Shown here: positions 1-7,437 of the stretch, in pieces
Layout: each line of letters starts with the position of its first letter
How positions within the stretch are numbered: position 1 is the stretch's first letter
Assembly: GCA_023418475.1 (NCBI GenBank)
Contig: JAEZZO010000066.1
Coordinates: forward strand, 54,139 to 118,138
Direction of reading: 5' to 3'
Source of the DNA: Bacillota bacterium
GTDB taxonomy: Bacteria; Bacillota; Clostridia; Lachnospirales; Lachnospiraceae
Length of the DNA stretch: 64,000 nucleotides
Made by a program: the position numbers and the translations under genes
The notes under the pieces: model-generated
What the model was told of the DNA's origin: nothing
The model's input: only the letters and a program-made list of their open reading frames with translations
Databases searched by the model: none

Positions 1-381
1 TCCCTGTAACAGGGATGCCTTATTCATGGTTACTGGCTTCACGCGGTATTCTCTTCGATCCTTCTGTTCCATACTAATAGGTTCCTGCGTTATAAAGTGA
101 AACGGTACCAGTATTTTCTTTTGATATTTTTCTATAGACAGCCTTGTATAATCAAAAAAGCTGTTGAAACCGGTTGTGACGGGATTAAAAATCCAGCCTG
201 TCGGCACTTTGATAGCTAAATACTGCGCAAAATCAGGAACCTCCTTAAAGTATAAGTAACGGTAGGTATCAAAATCATCGACAAACTGAGAATAGGATGC
301 GATTACCTGAGCGTCTGGTTCACTAAAACCAGCTTTCACAGCTAATACCTTTACCGCAAAATAATGATAATTAATATCCAT
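1..381 (-). CDS. DUF6765 family protein (partial, C-terminus off window)
   Basis: The 127 visible residues begin MDINYHYFAVKVLAVKAGFS and continue with EPDAQVIASYSQFVDD. This N-terminus, with its paired His/Tyr and the A-x-YSQFVDD segment, resembles what I recall of DUF6765, a family of unknown function. The reading frame runs off the left edge with no stop. A strong ribosome site (GGAGGAAT, about 388-392) sits just upstream of the ATG at 379-381. The frame also stays open for 23 codons upstream of this ATG, but the ribosome site and the family-like start favour the ATG. Family assignment is from memory of the motif and is moderate; the role is unknown. Confidence 0.6.
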   Translation of the reverse strand, partial: MDINYHYFAVKVLAVKAGFSEPDAQVIASYSQFVDDFDTYRYLYFKEVPDFAQYLAIKVPTGWIFNPVTTGFNSFFDYTRLSIEKYQKKILVPFHFITQEPISMEQKDRREYRVKPVTMNKASLLQG

Positions 382-569
382 ATTATTCCTCCAATATTTT
401 ATTTTTTGCTCCAAGAATGAGGCATATTTGAGAAGCACTTCTTCAGGAGAAGCCCCAAAGTCTTTTTACCAAAATAATATCCTATAAAACTTTGGCATTT
501 GAATATGAAACAATTCATTTGCTAAACTATTAAGACATTTGGGGTACTCCTCTAAAGAGATAATGGATC

Positions 570-1193
570 TTAATTAACAGGGATAAATTTGCCGGCTGCT
601 CCACTGTATAAAATGGAATGTACCGACTCAGCTTCCGTATATTCTACCGGCATCACCACACTTGAGATATGGCTTATTACAGTACCTTCTTCCACATCTG
701 ATTTGAGATAGATATCAATCTTTTCTATCGGAGTCATATTAACATTCTGTCCATATGGCAAATAAAGAGCATTAATCGGATGATTGACAAATGCCTCTCC
801 ATTTACATTCACGCTCTGGGCAAGGCCAAAAGTCAGTCCGGCATAATCACTCATCTGGTTGGAAAGTGAATATGTATTGTCTCCTAAGGATGCTTGCGGA
901 GTTGCATTCTGAAAGATTCCATCCAGAAATTGATATTGTATCTTCGTTGCCGCATCTTTATCGGATAGTTTATTGATGGTTGCACCATTCTCAATATTAG
1001 TCGAGGATGCATAAATAGCAAAATCCTCTGACCAATCAATGGTATTTTCCATAAAAGGCCTGAAGGTAACCCATGCCACCTGAGAATCGGCATTTCCTGC
1101 CGTATGCTTTACAATAACAACTCTTTCATTTGCATTATAAATAGTACGTAGATCATTTTCATTAAAGCTTACATTCAATCGATATTTTGCCAT
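570..1193 (-). CDS. Unknown 207-aa protein downstream of split sigma factor
   Basis: Protein of 207 residues starting MAKYRLNVSFNENDLRTIYN. The ATG at 1191-1193 is preceded by GGGAGA, and an alternative start 14 codons upstream has no ribosome site. No signal peptide, membrane segment or cysteine is visible. The sequence is rich in Asn, Ser, Thr, Tyr and Val in alternating patterns, which suggests an all-beta fold. I do not recognise the family. It lies 66 bp downstream of the region-2 sigma subunit in the same direction and could be read from the same transcript or be its dedicated target, by analogy with sigma factors encoded next to the genes they switch on. Function is unknown. Confidence 0.7.
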   Translation of the reverse strand: MAKYRLNVSFNENDLRTIYNANERVVIVKHTAGNADSQVAWVTFRPFMENTIDWSEDFAIYASSTNIENGATINKLSDKDAATKIQYQFLDGIFQNATPQASLGDNTYSLSNQMSDYAGLTFGLAQSVNVNGEAFVNHPINALYLPYGQNVNMTPIEKIDIYLKSDVEEGTVISHISSVVMPVEYTEAESVHSILYSGAAGKFIPVN

Positions 1194-1259
1194 GATTTGT
1201 TTCTCCCTTAAGATTATTTTTTTGAAGTAATACAAAGCATATCAAGTCTGGTTGCTAAT

Positions 1260-1523
1260 TCATACGGCAGTACGAGAAGCCAAATAGGAATTATATAATT
1301 CCTGAAAGCTCTTTTCATCAAAACTGAATTTCTTCAAACATTTTAAAAAGGTAATCTTACATTCGCTGTATAAATCATAATCAAAGCCATTCAATGTCCA
1401 GCAGTGTCTTCGAAGAAGCTGGTCATATTTCTCAAACAAAGAAATAATATCTTTTTCATTGATTGAGGATTGAATTTCTAATATAGTATGCTTTGGGTGA
1501 GCAACCTTATTCTTACAATTCAT
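1260..1523 (-). CDS. Sigma-70 region 2-like small protein (RsoA/HTH_16-like)
   Basis: An 87-residue protein. Residues about 20-65 (EKDIISLFEKYDQLLRRHCW, then DLYSECKITFLKCLKKFSF) match the pattern of sigma region 2.1-2.2, the core-polymerase-binding helices, as found in Bacillus subtilis RsoA and in small HTH_16 proteins of mobile elements. Region 4 is absent here but is present in the gene immediately upstream. The ATG at 1521-1523 overlaps the TGA of that gene in an ATGA arrangement, which indicates translational coupling. Together the two would form one two-part sigma factor of the SigO-RsoA kind. The family match is by motif only. Confidence 0.65.
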   Translation of the reverse strand: MNCKNKVAHPKHTILEIQSSINEKDIISLFEKYDQLLRRHCWTLNGFDYDLYSECKITFLKCLKKFSFDEKSFQELYNSYLASRTAV

Positions 1524-1930
1524 ATCAGCATCTCCTTTCGCAAATTACTAAGACCACTTTTATGAATGCGGTAAACTGCTTGCGGAGAAATCCCCATGAA
1601 TTTGGATATTTTTTTCTCGGTATATCCCTCCTTATATAACAGTTCTATGCATAGTCTCTGCTTAGGTGTAAGCTTAGAAAGCATCATGTCGAAGATGCAA
1701 TGATATTCATCTATCATACAAGCATCAAATGTTTCGTCAAATTCACCAATAGATGATTCGTGTTCTCTTCGTATTGCCTGGTTAATAATATAGTGTTTTT
1801 TAGTTTCTTTTAAGCTTTTTGTAATATAGGCTTCAAACATTTTTTCACTGGCAAATATAAGGAACTCTTCTAATTCAGGTATGATTGAGTATTGAAAGTA
1901 CTCCTCAGCAATTTTTGACTTCGTATCCAT
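1520..1930 (-). CDS. Sigma-70 region 4-like protein (SigO-like)
   Basis: A 136-residue protein. The C-terminal 50 residues (LTPKQRLCIELLYKEGYTEK, then KISKFMGISPQAVYRIHKSG) are a classical sigma region 4 helix-turn-helix that would contact a -35 element. The N-terminal 80 residues are acidic and helical and do not look like region 2, which is supplied by the overlapping downstream gene. I chose the ATG at 1928-1930 because AGGTG lies 4-5 nt upstream; the ATG four codons earlier lacks a site. In B. subtilis SigO (region 4) and RsoA (region 2) are encoded in the same order. The alternative is a stand-alone phage-like HTH regulator. Confidence 0.7.
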   Translation of the reverse strand: MDTKSKIAEEYFQYSIIPELEEFLIFASEKMFEAYITKSLKETKKHYIINQAIRREHESSIGEFDETFDACMIDEYHCIFDMMLSKLTPKQRLCIELLYKEGYTEKKISKFMGISPQAVYRIHKSGLSNLRKEMLI

Positions 1931-2199
1931 TGTGCACCTCATCTTTTTCGAAGTAAATAAAATACAGTTTATTCATTCTCTTCCAGCGCTGGTGAAAAAA
2001 GATAATATTTACTCATCGTATTTACTCCGATTTTAGTAGTAAGCAAATAGCTTTTTCATTGTGCTTACATTATATAAGAGATAAGAATATAAAAAAAATA
2101 AACGTATTAAACAAGATTTCTTTACATTTTATTTACATTTTTATACATATTATTACATTGAATGCGTTTATATTTTTTTGCCTTCCTTTAAAGAAACGC
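1931..2199. other. AT-rich intergenic region upstream of the sigma genes
   Basis: About 270 bp with no reading frame I would support. It must hold the promoter of the minus-strand sigma genes. No clear TTGACA/TATAAT pair is obvious, which would fit transcription by the alternative sigma factor itself, but that is only a suggestion. Confidence 0.3.
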
Positions 2200-2269
2200 A
2201 AAAAAAATCCATGAACTTACTTTTTATCTTTGATCTTTGATTTGATCTAAGACAGCAAGTCATGGATTT
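2200..2269 (-). terminator. Probable terminator of abfA
   Basis: Reading the minus strand, AAATCCATGACTT (2269-2257) can pair with AAGTTCATGGATTT (2219-2206), and the stem is followed directly by a run of T. The loop is long (about 37 nt), so stability is uncertain. Confidence 0.5.
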
Positions 2270-2335
2270 GATTATTTATGGCTAATACTTTAAAAGCACT
2301 TTGAATTCTAAGCTTATTCGGACTCCTGCTAATAT

Positions 2336-3814
2336 CTATCTTTTTATAGTAAGATGCATCACACTGCAGGCAGGAATCGTAAAGATCACTTTACCATTCT
2401 CGATTTTATACGCATCAGTTCTGTGCAGCGTTACCTTCTCTTCCTCATGGAAGTCGTTATAATCATTCATCTTACCGGTCACAATTTCTGCTTCAACGGA
2501 TTTTACAGTGTACTCCATTATCTCGGTCTCGATCTCATACGCTTCGTCCGCTGATAAATTATTGATCGTAATGTGAAGATTGCCAGATACATCCTCCGAT
2601 ACTGATTCATGAAGGTTAGGCACCTGATTTTTTCCGCTGCCTATCTCTTTTGTCTCAAGGAAGCTATCCAGTAAAGTTCCTTCCTGATGATACTGATACA
2701 TTTTAAATACATAATAAGTAGGAGTTAATACCATGGCTGCACCCTCTGTTAAGATCAGAGACTGAAGAACATTTACTAGCTGCGCAATATTAGCCATCTT
2801 AACACGGTCACAGTGCTTATTAAAAATATTCAGATTGATACCTGCAATGAGTGCATCTCTTACTGTATTCTGCTGATACAGGAAGCCCGGGTTTGTCCCG
2901 GCCTCTACATTGTACCAGCTGCCCCATTCATCAACAATTAAGCTAACTTTCTTATCCGGATCATACTTGTCCATGATCGCGCTGTGCTTTGTGACCAGTT
3001 CCTCCATAAAAAGTGTATTCTTCAGGGTTGCATACCAGTCATCTATGTTAAAGTTAACCGCATCCCCTTTATCATCCCAATTACCGGTTGGAAGTGTATA
3101 ATAATGCAATGATAAGCCTTTCATGTAACCTCTTGCATTCTTCATTAAGGTATCTGTCCATTCATAATTATCAGCGTTTGGACCACATGCAATCTTATAC
3201 AGCTTATTCGTACCGTACTCTCTGCAGTAAGTCTGATATCTGCGATATTCATTTGCATAATACTCGGGGGTCATGTTACCGCCGCAGCCCCAGTTTTCGT
3301 TGCCAACTCCAAAATAGGATACCTTCCAGGGTTCCTTTCTTCCATTCTGTTCTCTCAGAGAGGACATCGGTGACAGGCCATCAAAGGTCATATATTCAAC
3401 CCATTCGGACATCTCCCGTACTGTTCCGCTTCCTAAATTACCATTAATATACGGCTCACAGCCAATCTGCTCGCATAGCTCCATAAATTCATGTGTGCCA
3501 AAGCTGTTATCCTCTACAACGCCGCCCCAATGTGTATTAACCATCTTTTTTCTATTTTCCTTCGGGCCAATACCATCCATCCAATGATACTCATCCGCAA
3601 AGCAGCCACCCGGCCAGCGTAGTACCGGAAGCTTAATATTTTTAAGGGCTTCCACTACATCCTTTCTAATTCCGTTTACATTTGGAATTTCAGAATCCTC
3701 TCCAACATAAATTCCTTCGTAAATACATCTGCCTAAATGTTCTGAGAAATTACCATATAACTCCTTGTTGATTTTGCCCTTTTTGGCTAATGGATTAATT
3801 TTATACTTGATCAT
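2336..3814 (-). CDS. abfA: Alpha-L-arabinofuranosidase, GH51
   Basis: A 492-residue enzyme of normal GH51 length that releases terminal alpha-L-arabinofuranose from arabinan, arabinoxylan or oligosaccharides. There is no signal peptide, so it probably acts inside the cell on imported oligosaccharides. The catalytic acid/base is Glu173 in GNENWGCGG and the nucleophile is Glu296 in VDEWGSWYN. The early block LPVLRWPGGCFADEYHWMDG (63-82) is typical of the family. A C-terminal beta domain covers roughly residues 370-492. The ribosome site GGAG lies 7 nt before the ATG. The gene stands alone, with no transporter or regulator in the immediate vicinity. Confidence 0.95.
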   Translation of the reverse strand: MIKYKINPLAKKGKINKELYGNFSEHLGRCIYEGIYVGEDSEIPNVNGIRKDVVEALKNIKLPVLRWPGGCFADEYHWMDGIGPKENRKKMVNTHWGGVVEDNSFGTHEFMELCEQIGCEPYINGNLGSGTVREMSEWVEYMTFDGLSPMSSLREQNGRKEPWKVSYFGVGNENWGCGGNMTPEYYANEYRRYQTYCREYGTNKLYKIACGPNADNYEWTDTLMKNARGYMKGLSLHYYTLPTGNWDDKGDAVNFNIDDWYATLKNTLFMEELVTKHSAIMDKYDPDKKVSLIVDEWGSWYNVEAGTNPGFLYQQNTVRDALIAGINLNIFNKHCDRVKMANIAQLVNVLQSLILTEGAAMVLTPTYYVFKMYQYHQEGTLLDSFLETKEIGSGKNQVPNLHESVSEDVSGNLHITINNLSADEAYEIETEIMEYTVKSVEAEIVTGKMNDYNDFHEEEKVTLHRTDAYKIENGKVIFTIPACSVMHLTIKR

Positions 3815-4007
3815 TCTTCTACTCCTTTGTTAATCTGACTTTTACCCGCAAACGCGACTGCCGGGCAAATCTTACTATTTACTATACTTGATTTTAGATA
3901 TAATATACCCGCATTGCAATGACATTTATAATCATGTAAATGATTTATTCTGCTGATTTTTATTACTCCATACAGTTCATCATATTCTTATTTTTATTTT
4001 CTAATAT

Positions 4008-4196
4008 GATTCGAGTGTCAAAAGTCATCTAAAATTATATTAGTTGAATTTGGCTGCATATATATTCAGTTTGGCGTACTACGGCTGACTGAGTGCTTAT
4101 ATGCGAAGCAAATCGAAAGAAGGAAAGTTAGCCAAATGAGTATATATGCAGTAATATTCAATTCAATGATTAAGTCTGACTTTTGATACTCGAATC
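4008..4196. mobile_element. MITE-like element, family A copy 1
   Basis: A 189-bp element bounded by inverted repeats GATTCGAGTGTCAAAAGTCA (left) and TGACTTTTGATACTCGAATC (right). It is flanked by a direct repeat CTAATAT at 4001-4007 and 4197-4203, which reads as a target-site duplication. A second internal inverted repeat (TTGGCTGCATATATAT near 4053 against ATATATGCAG near 4141) makes the whole unit fold on itself. No protein is encoded. The ends match other copies in this window, while the interior differs from copies 2 and 3. Confidence 0.75.
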
Positions 4197-4217
4197 CTAA
4201 TATGCATTTATTTCTAT

Positions 4218-4267
4218 TTGACGTTATGACTACAATGTGTTATTATAGATTATGACTACAAGATGTG
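4218..4267 (+). promoter_or_regulatory. blaI-blaR1 promoter with two BlaI-type operator half-repeats
   Basis: A near-consensus promoter: TTGACG (4218-4223), a 17-nt spacer and TATTAT (4241-4246). The spacer holds TTATGACTACAATGTG (4224-4239), and a second copy, TTATGACTACAAGATGTG (4250-4267), covers the transcription start region. GACTACA...TGT is the half-site style used by BlaI/CopY-family repressors, so this is most likely the autoregulatory operator pair. Confidence 0.7.
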
Positions 4268-4288
4268 GGCTAAAGGAGGTTGGATACT

Positions 4289-4669
4289 ATGATACATCCA
4301 GTATCGGATTCAGAATTAGAATTAATGAAAATCATATGGGCAAACGGAGGAACTGCACTTTATGCAAATATCATGGAAGAATTAGAGGCTATGGGTAATA
4401 CTTGGCAAAAGAACACCGTTATTACCTTATTGTCTCGTCTTGTTGAGAAAGGATTACTAAAAACAAACAAAATAGGTCGTCGTAATGAATATACCGCTGT
4501 GGTTTCTGAAGCAGATTACACGGCAGCACAAACCCATAATTTCTTAAAAAAATATTATGAAGGTAATGTGAAAGGACTTGTATCCACACTGATTCAAAGA
4601 GAAATGCTTACTTCGCAAGATTACGAAGATTTAAAAAAATTCTGGGAAGGAGGAAGCACGGATAAATGA
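4289..4669 (+). CDS. blaI: BlaI/MecI/CopY family transcriptional repressor
   Basis: A 126-residue winged-helix repressor. VSDSELELMKIIWANGG (4-20) opens the family, then NTWQKNTVITLLSRLVEKGL and NKIGRRNEYTAVVSEADY form the recognition helix and wing. The C-terminal half is the dimerisation and cleavage region. The ATG at 4289 is chosen because AGGAGG (4274-4279) lies 9 nt upstream; a TTG at 4280 would overlap that site. Its end overlaps the next gene (ATGA), the M56 sensor protease that should inactivate it. Operator repeats lie in its own promoter. The signal detected by this pair is unlikely to be a beta-lactam (see the next gene). Confidence 0.92.
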   Translation: MIHPVSDSELELMKIIWANGGTALYANIMEELEAMGNTWQKNTVITLLSRLVEKGLLKTNKIGRRNEYTAVVSEADYTAAQTHNFLKKYYEGNVKGLVSTLIQREMLTSQDYEDLKKFWEGGSTDK

Positions 4670-6522
4670 ATGAAGTTTTAAAAGTCATTTTGTCTCTATC
4701 TGTATCAGGATCACTATTAATTCTAGTCCTGGTTCTTCTTAAGCCCTTGTTTGCTACGAGATTGAGTAAAATGTGGCAGTACTATATTTGGCTGGTTGTG
4801 CTTGTTCGCTTGCTCCTCCCTTTTGCTCCTGAGAGTAGCCTGATTGGATATTTTTTTCACGAAGCGGCACAAAATAATCTCCAAAGTGATACAGTTTCAA
4901 TTTCCAGACAAAGCATAGAAGCCGATCTCCAATCACCGGAGCAGGCCATAGCTACGAATAAATCTACTGCAAAAAAAGATATTACAACATATCCGACTGC
5001 AAAGATCAGTAGTATGTTCAAAATTGTCTACGAAAACTTGTGGCTGGTATGGCTGGTTGTTGCATTACTACTTCTGATCCGAAAAATCACAATTTATCAA
5101 AGCTTCGTTCGTTATGTCAAGGCTGGGTGCGAGGAAATATCCGACATTACTCTTTTGAATAAATTAGCGCAAATAGAGGAGCAAGCAGGCGTAAAAAAAG
5201 CTGTTGAGGTTTATACAAACCACCTTGTTTCCTCACCTTTGCTGCTTGGATTTTTTCACCCCTGCATTATACTGCCTTCGGCCAATTTATCAGAAATAGA
5301 TTTCTATTATACCTCATTGCACGAACTATCACATTATAAGCTTTTCGATATGTTCTATAAATGGCTGATTCAACTTACACTATGCATCCATTGGTTTAAC
5401 CCGCTTATTTATCGAATGAGCTATGAACTTAACCGTTTATGCGAATTGTCCTGTGATGAATACATAATAAAGAAATTAAAGAAAACAGAACGGCATGCCT
5501 ATGGAGATACCTTATTAAATGCCGCCATTACCGGCGGGAATTATAGAAATTCGCTTGCCTCAGTTACACTTTATGAAAGCAGGGAATTATTAAAAGAAAG
5601 GTTAACAGCAATTATGAACTATAAACGCAAAACAAAATTAATGGTTATCATAACCGCAATTGTTACTTTTTCTTTATGCTTCGGAGCCACCGCATTTGGA
5701 GCTTATAGATTACCTACCTTGCCTGAGAATAGCATGCATTTCAAACAAACAGGTTCACAGGAAAGTACTTTTGATCCAGAACAAAAAGCAGCAGGTATGA
5801 GAATAAATGCCACTATTGGTGATTTATCAATTCAGTATGGAAATAAGCTAAAAATAGAACTTGGTACTAAGCTTGTAAAACATGGCACGTATTTCTTTGA
5901 AAATGGCATCTTAATATACAAAGATGATTTCTCGAAGAAGCAAACTAAGGATTTTACTGCTTGGAAAAATGGTGACTATGATATTATTATTACTATACCG
6001 CAAAATACAAAATTAGATAAAGTAATTGCAGATATTGGTATGGGAAATGTTAATATACATAATATCAATGTGCAAAGTACAAAGATTACAGGTACAGGTG
6101 AAATAAACTTAAAAGGATTAAAAACGGAAACACTTAACATCAATGGTGAATTAGCCGTTATAAAGGCTGAAAATATATCCACTGTAAAAGCACTTAATCT
6201 CTGTCTGCATGGCAGTTTAGCAGTGATTACGGGAGATATTAAGGGTAATGTTCTAATTGATAGTAGCGACATTAGTAATACAGATATAACCTTTCATAAA
6301 ATGAGGAAAAATAATTATTCAATTAATACATCCTGGAAACCCAATGAAAATGATAATAATAGTCTTAAGGACATTGCACTTGACACAGGATGTATCATCG
6401 TTAATGGCAAGAAAATAAAGTATGATTATACTGATACTAACTCAAAGGCTCTCTATAAATTAACCGTCATTTCACATGAGATTTCTCCGGCTGAAAACAT
6501 AAATATCAGATTTAAACATTAA
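4666..6522 (+). CDS. M56 family (BlaR1-like) membrane sensor protease with DUF4097-like C-terminal domain
   Basis: A 618-residue membrane protein. Hydrophobic segments lie at about 5-30, 38-60, 122-140 and 320-345. The zinc protease motif is HELSH (219-223), followed by HWFNPLIYRMSYELNRLCEL with acidic ligands (about 260-264). This is the gluzincin core that relieves BlaI-type repression. In place of the penicillin-binding sensor of true BlaR1, residues about 365-618 carry repeated short beta strands (IDLSI..., ELAVIKAEN..., VNIHNINV...) in the manner of DUF4097 beta-solenoid domains, predicted to lie outside the membrane. It overlaps blaI by 4 nt. The likely stimulus is envelope stress rather than a beta-lactam; this is inference. 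Confidence 0.85.
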   Translation: MNEVLKVILSLSVSGSLLILVLVLLKPLFATRLSKMWQYYIWLVVLVRLLLPFAPESSLIGYFFHEAAQNNLQSDTVSISRQSIEADLQSPEQAIATNKSTAKKDITTYPTAKISSMFKIVYENLWLVWLVVALLLLIRKITIYQSFVRYVKAGCEEISDITLLNKLAQIEEQAGVKKAVEVYTNHLVSSPLLLGFFHPCIILPSANLSEIDFYYTSLHELSHYKLFDMFYKWLIQLTLCIHWFNPLIYRMSYELNRLCELSCDEYIIKKLKKTERHAYGDTLLNAAITGGNYRNSLASVTLYESRELLKERLTAIMNYKRKTKLMVIITAIVTFSLCFGATAFGAYRLPTLPENSMHFKQTGSQESTFDPEQKAAGMRINATIGDLSIQYGNKLKIELGTKLVKHGTYFFENGILIYKDDFSKKQTKDFTAWKNGDYDIIITIPQNTKLDKVIADIGMGNVNIHNINVQSTKITGTGEINLKGLKTETLNINGELAVIKAENISTVKALNLCLHGSLAVITGDIKGNVLIDSSDISNTDITFHKMRKNNYSINTSWKPNENDNNSLKDIALDTGCIIVNGKKIKYDYTDTNSKALYKLTVISHEISPAENINIRFKH

Positions 6523-6569
6523 AAAAGCTGCAATAATCACCATTAATAATCCTATCACCTATCGTAATA

Positions 6570-6598
6570 GGGCATGAAGTTTTAAAATCTTCATGCCC
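6570..6598. terminator. Hairpin between blaR1 and the small basic gene
   Basis: A perfect 10-bp stem, GGGCATGAAG (6570-6579) with CTTCATGCCC (6589-6598), in the converging space between genes on opposite strands. There is no long T run, so it is a weak intrinsic terminator at best. Confidence 0.5.
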
Positions 6599-6647
6599 TC
6601 CTAGGTTCATATATCTTCCTATTAAACTGATTTTTATAGGCTGCTGC

Positions 6648-6749
6648 CTACTTTCTTTTCTCCTGTCCTTCCACAGATACAGGCTGTACTGATACTTTTT
6701 CTACAGCTTTTTTCTTTTTGGGAGCCTTCTTGGGATTTTTATCACCCAT
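6648..6749 (-). CDS. Small basic protein MGDKNPKKAPKKKK-type, 33 aa
   Basis: A 33-codon gene. The protein begins MGDKNPKKAPKKKKAVEKVS and ends VEGQEKRK. It is extremely lysine-rich. The ATG at 6747-6749 has AGGTGGTGAAGGAC upstream, a good ribosome site. Short MGDKxPKxxxKKKK proteins recur in many bacterial genomes as conserved hypotheticals, which is my reason for calling this real; the role is unknown. Binding to nucleic acid or the ribosome is possible given the charge. It lies alone between blaR1 and a MITE. Confidence 0.65.
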   Translation of the reverse strand: MGDKNPKKAPKKKKAVEKVSVQPVSVEGQEKRK

Positions 6750-7201
6750 GTCCTTCACCACCTTTTTAGCGCAAGCTGATACCGTTACTATATGAGCTTA
6801 GTACCATGATCCAGTAAATCCATATTTAACTATCAATAACTTTGACTTATGATACTTAATTCATATACTTTTTCTTAGCTTACTATTATATTATTTTATA
6901 TTATGTCTTTTTTTGCATAATATTACTTGCAAAAAGAGATTTATCAAATTAATACCAGACAAGTACCCTTATAGATCCATATCTTTTTTCTCAACTTTGT
7001 ATTCTATACCTATTTATCTGATTATTCAATAGGTTCTTCATAATTATTCTGCATGTTTTATTCCACTACGAATTAACAAAGCATTAAACGTAAACAGTAA
7101 CTCTGTTATAAGGAAATTGAAATCAAAGAAAGAAAGGATTGACATAAGAAAGAATTTGTCCTAATCTGAAATCACCATAAAGTGGTAATTAGATTATAAA
7201 A
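6750..7201. other. Intergenic, no gene seen
   Basis: About 450 bp of very AT-rich DNA between the small basic gene and family A copy 2. It presumably carries the promoter of the small gene. I see no supported coding or RNA feature. Confidence 0.3.
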
Positions 7202-7402
7202 GATTCGAATTCTCACACTGATTTTTCAGTACCCAGATTAATATAAACCTGCGTGAGAATTAGACAACCTCCGGCGGATGTACATTTGCTCCGCTCGGTG
7301 CGTTGATATATTGAAAGCCTAATATGATTTGCCGGATGAATATGAATGTATATGCACTCATATTCATCTACACAACCTGGATCAGCTTTTGACAATCGAA
7401 TC
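7202..7402. mobile_element. MITE-like element, family A copy 2
   Basis: A 201-bp element with ends GATTCGAATTCTCAC and CTTTTGACAATCGAATC. Its interior closely matches copy 3 at 42141-42343: TGATTTTTCAG...CAGATTAATATAAA, GTGAGAATTAGACA, a CTCCGCTCGG block and a TGAATATGA...TCATATTCATC palindrome. No clear target duplication remains. It lies 35 bp upstream of the next gene, so it may influence its promoter. Confidence 0.7.
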
Positions 7403-7437
7403 GTATAATGCTATATGAATTATAGGAGGAAAACTGT

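Noticed and set aside
379..450. Possible N-terminal extension of the DUF6765 gene by 23 codons.
   Set aside because: No start codon with a ribosome site in the extension; the internal ATG has a strong GGAGGA.
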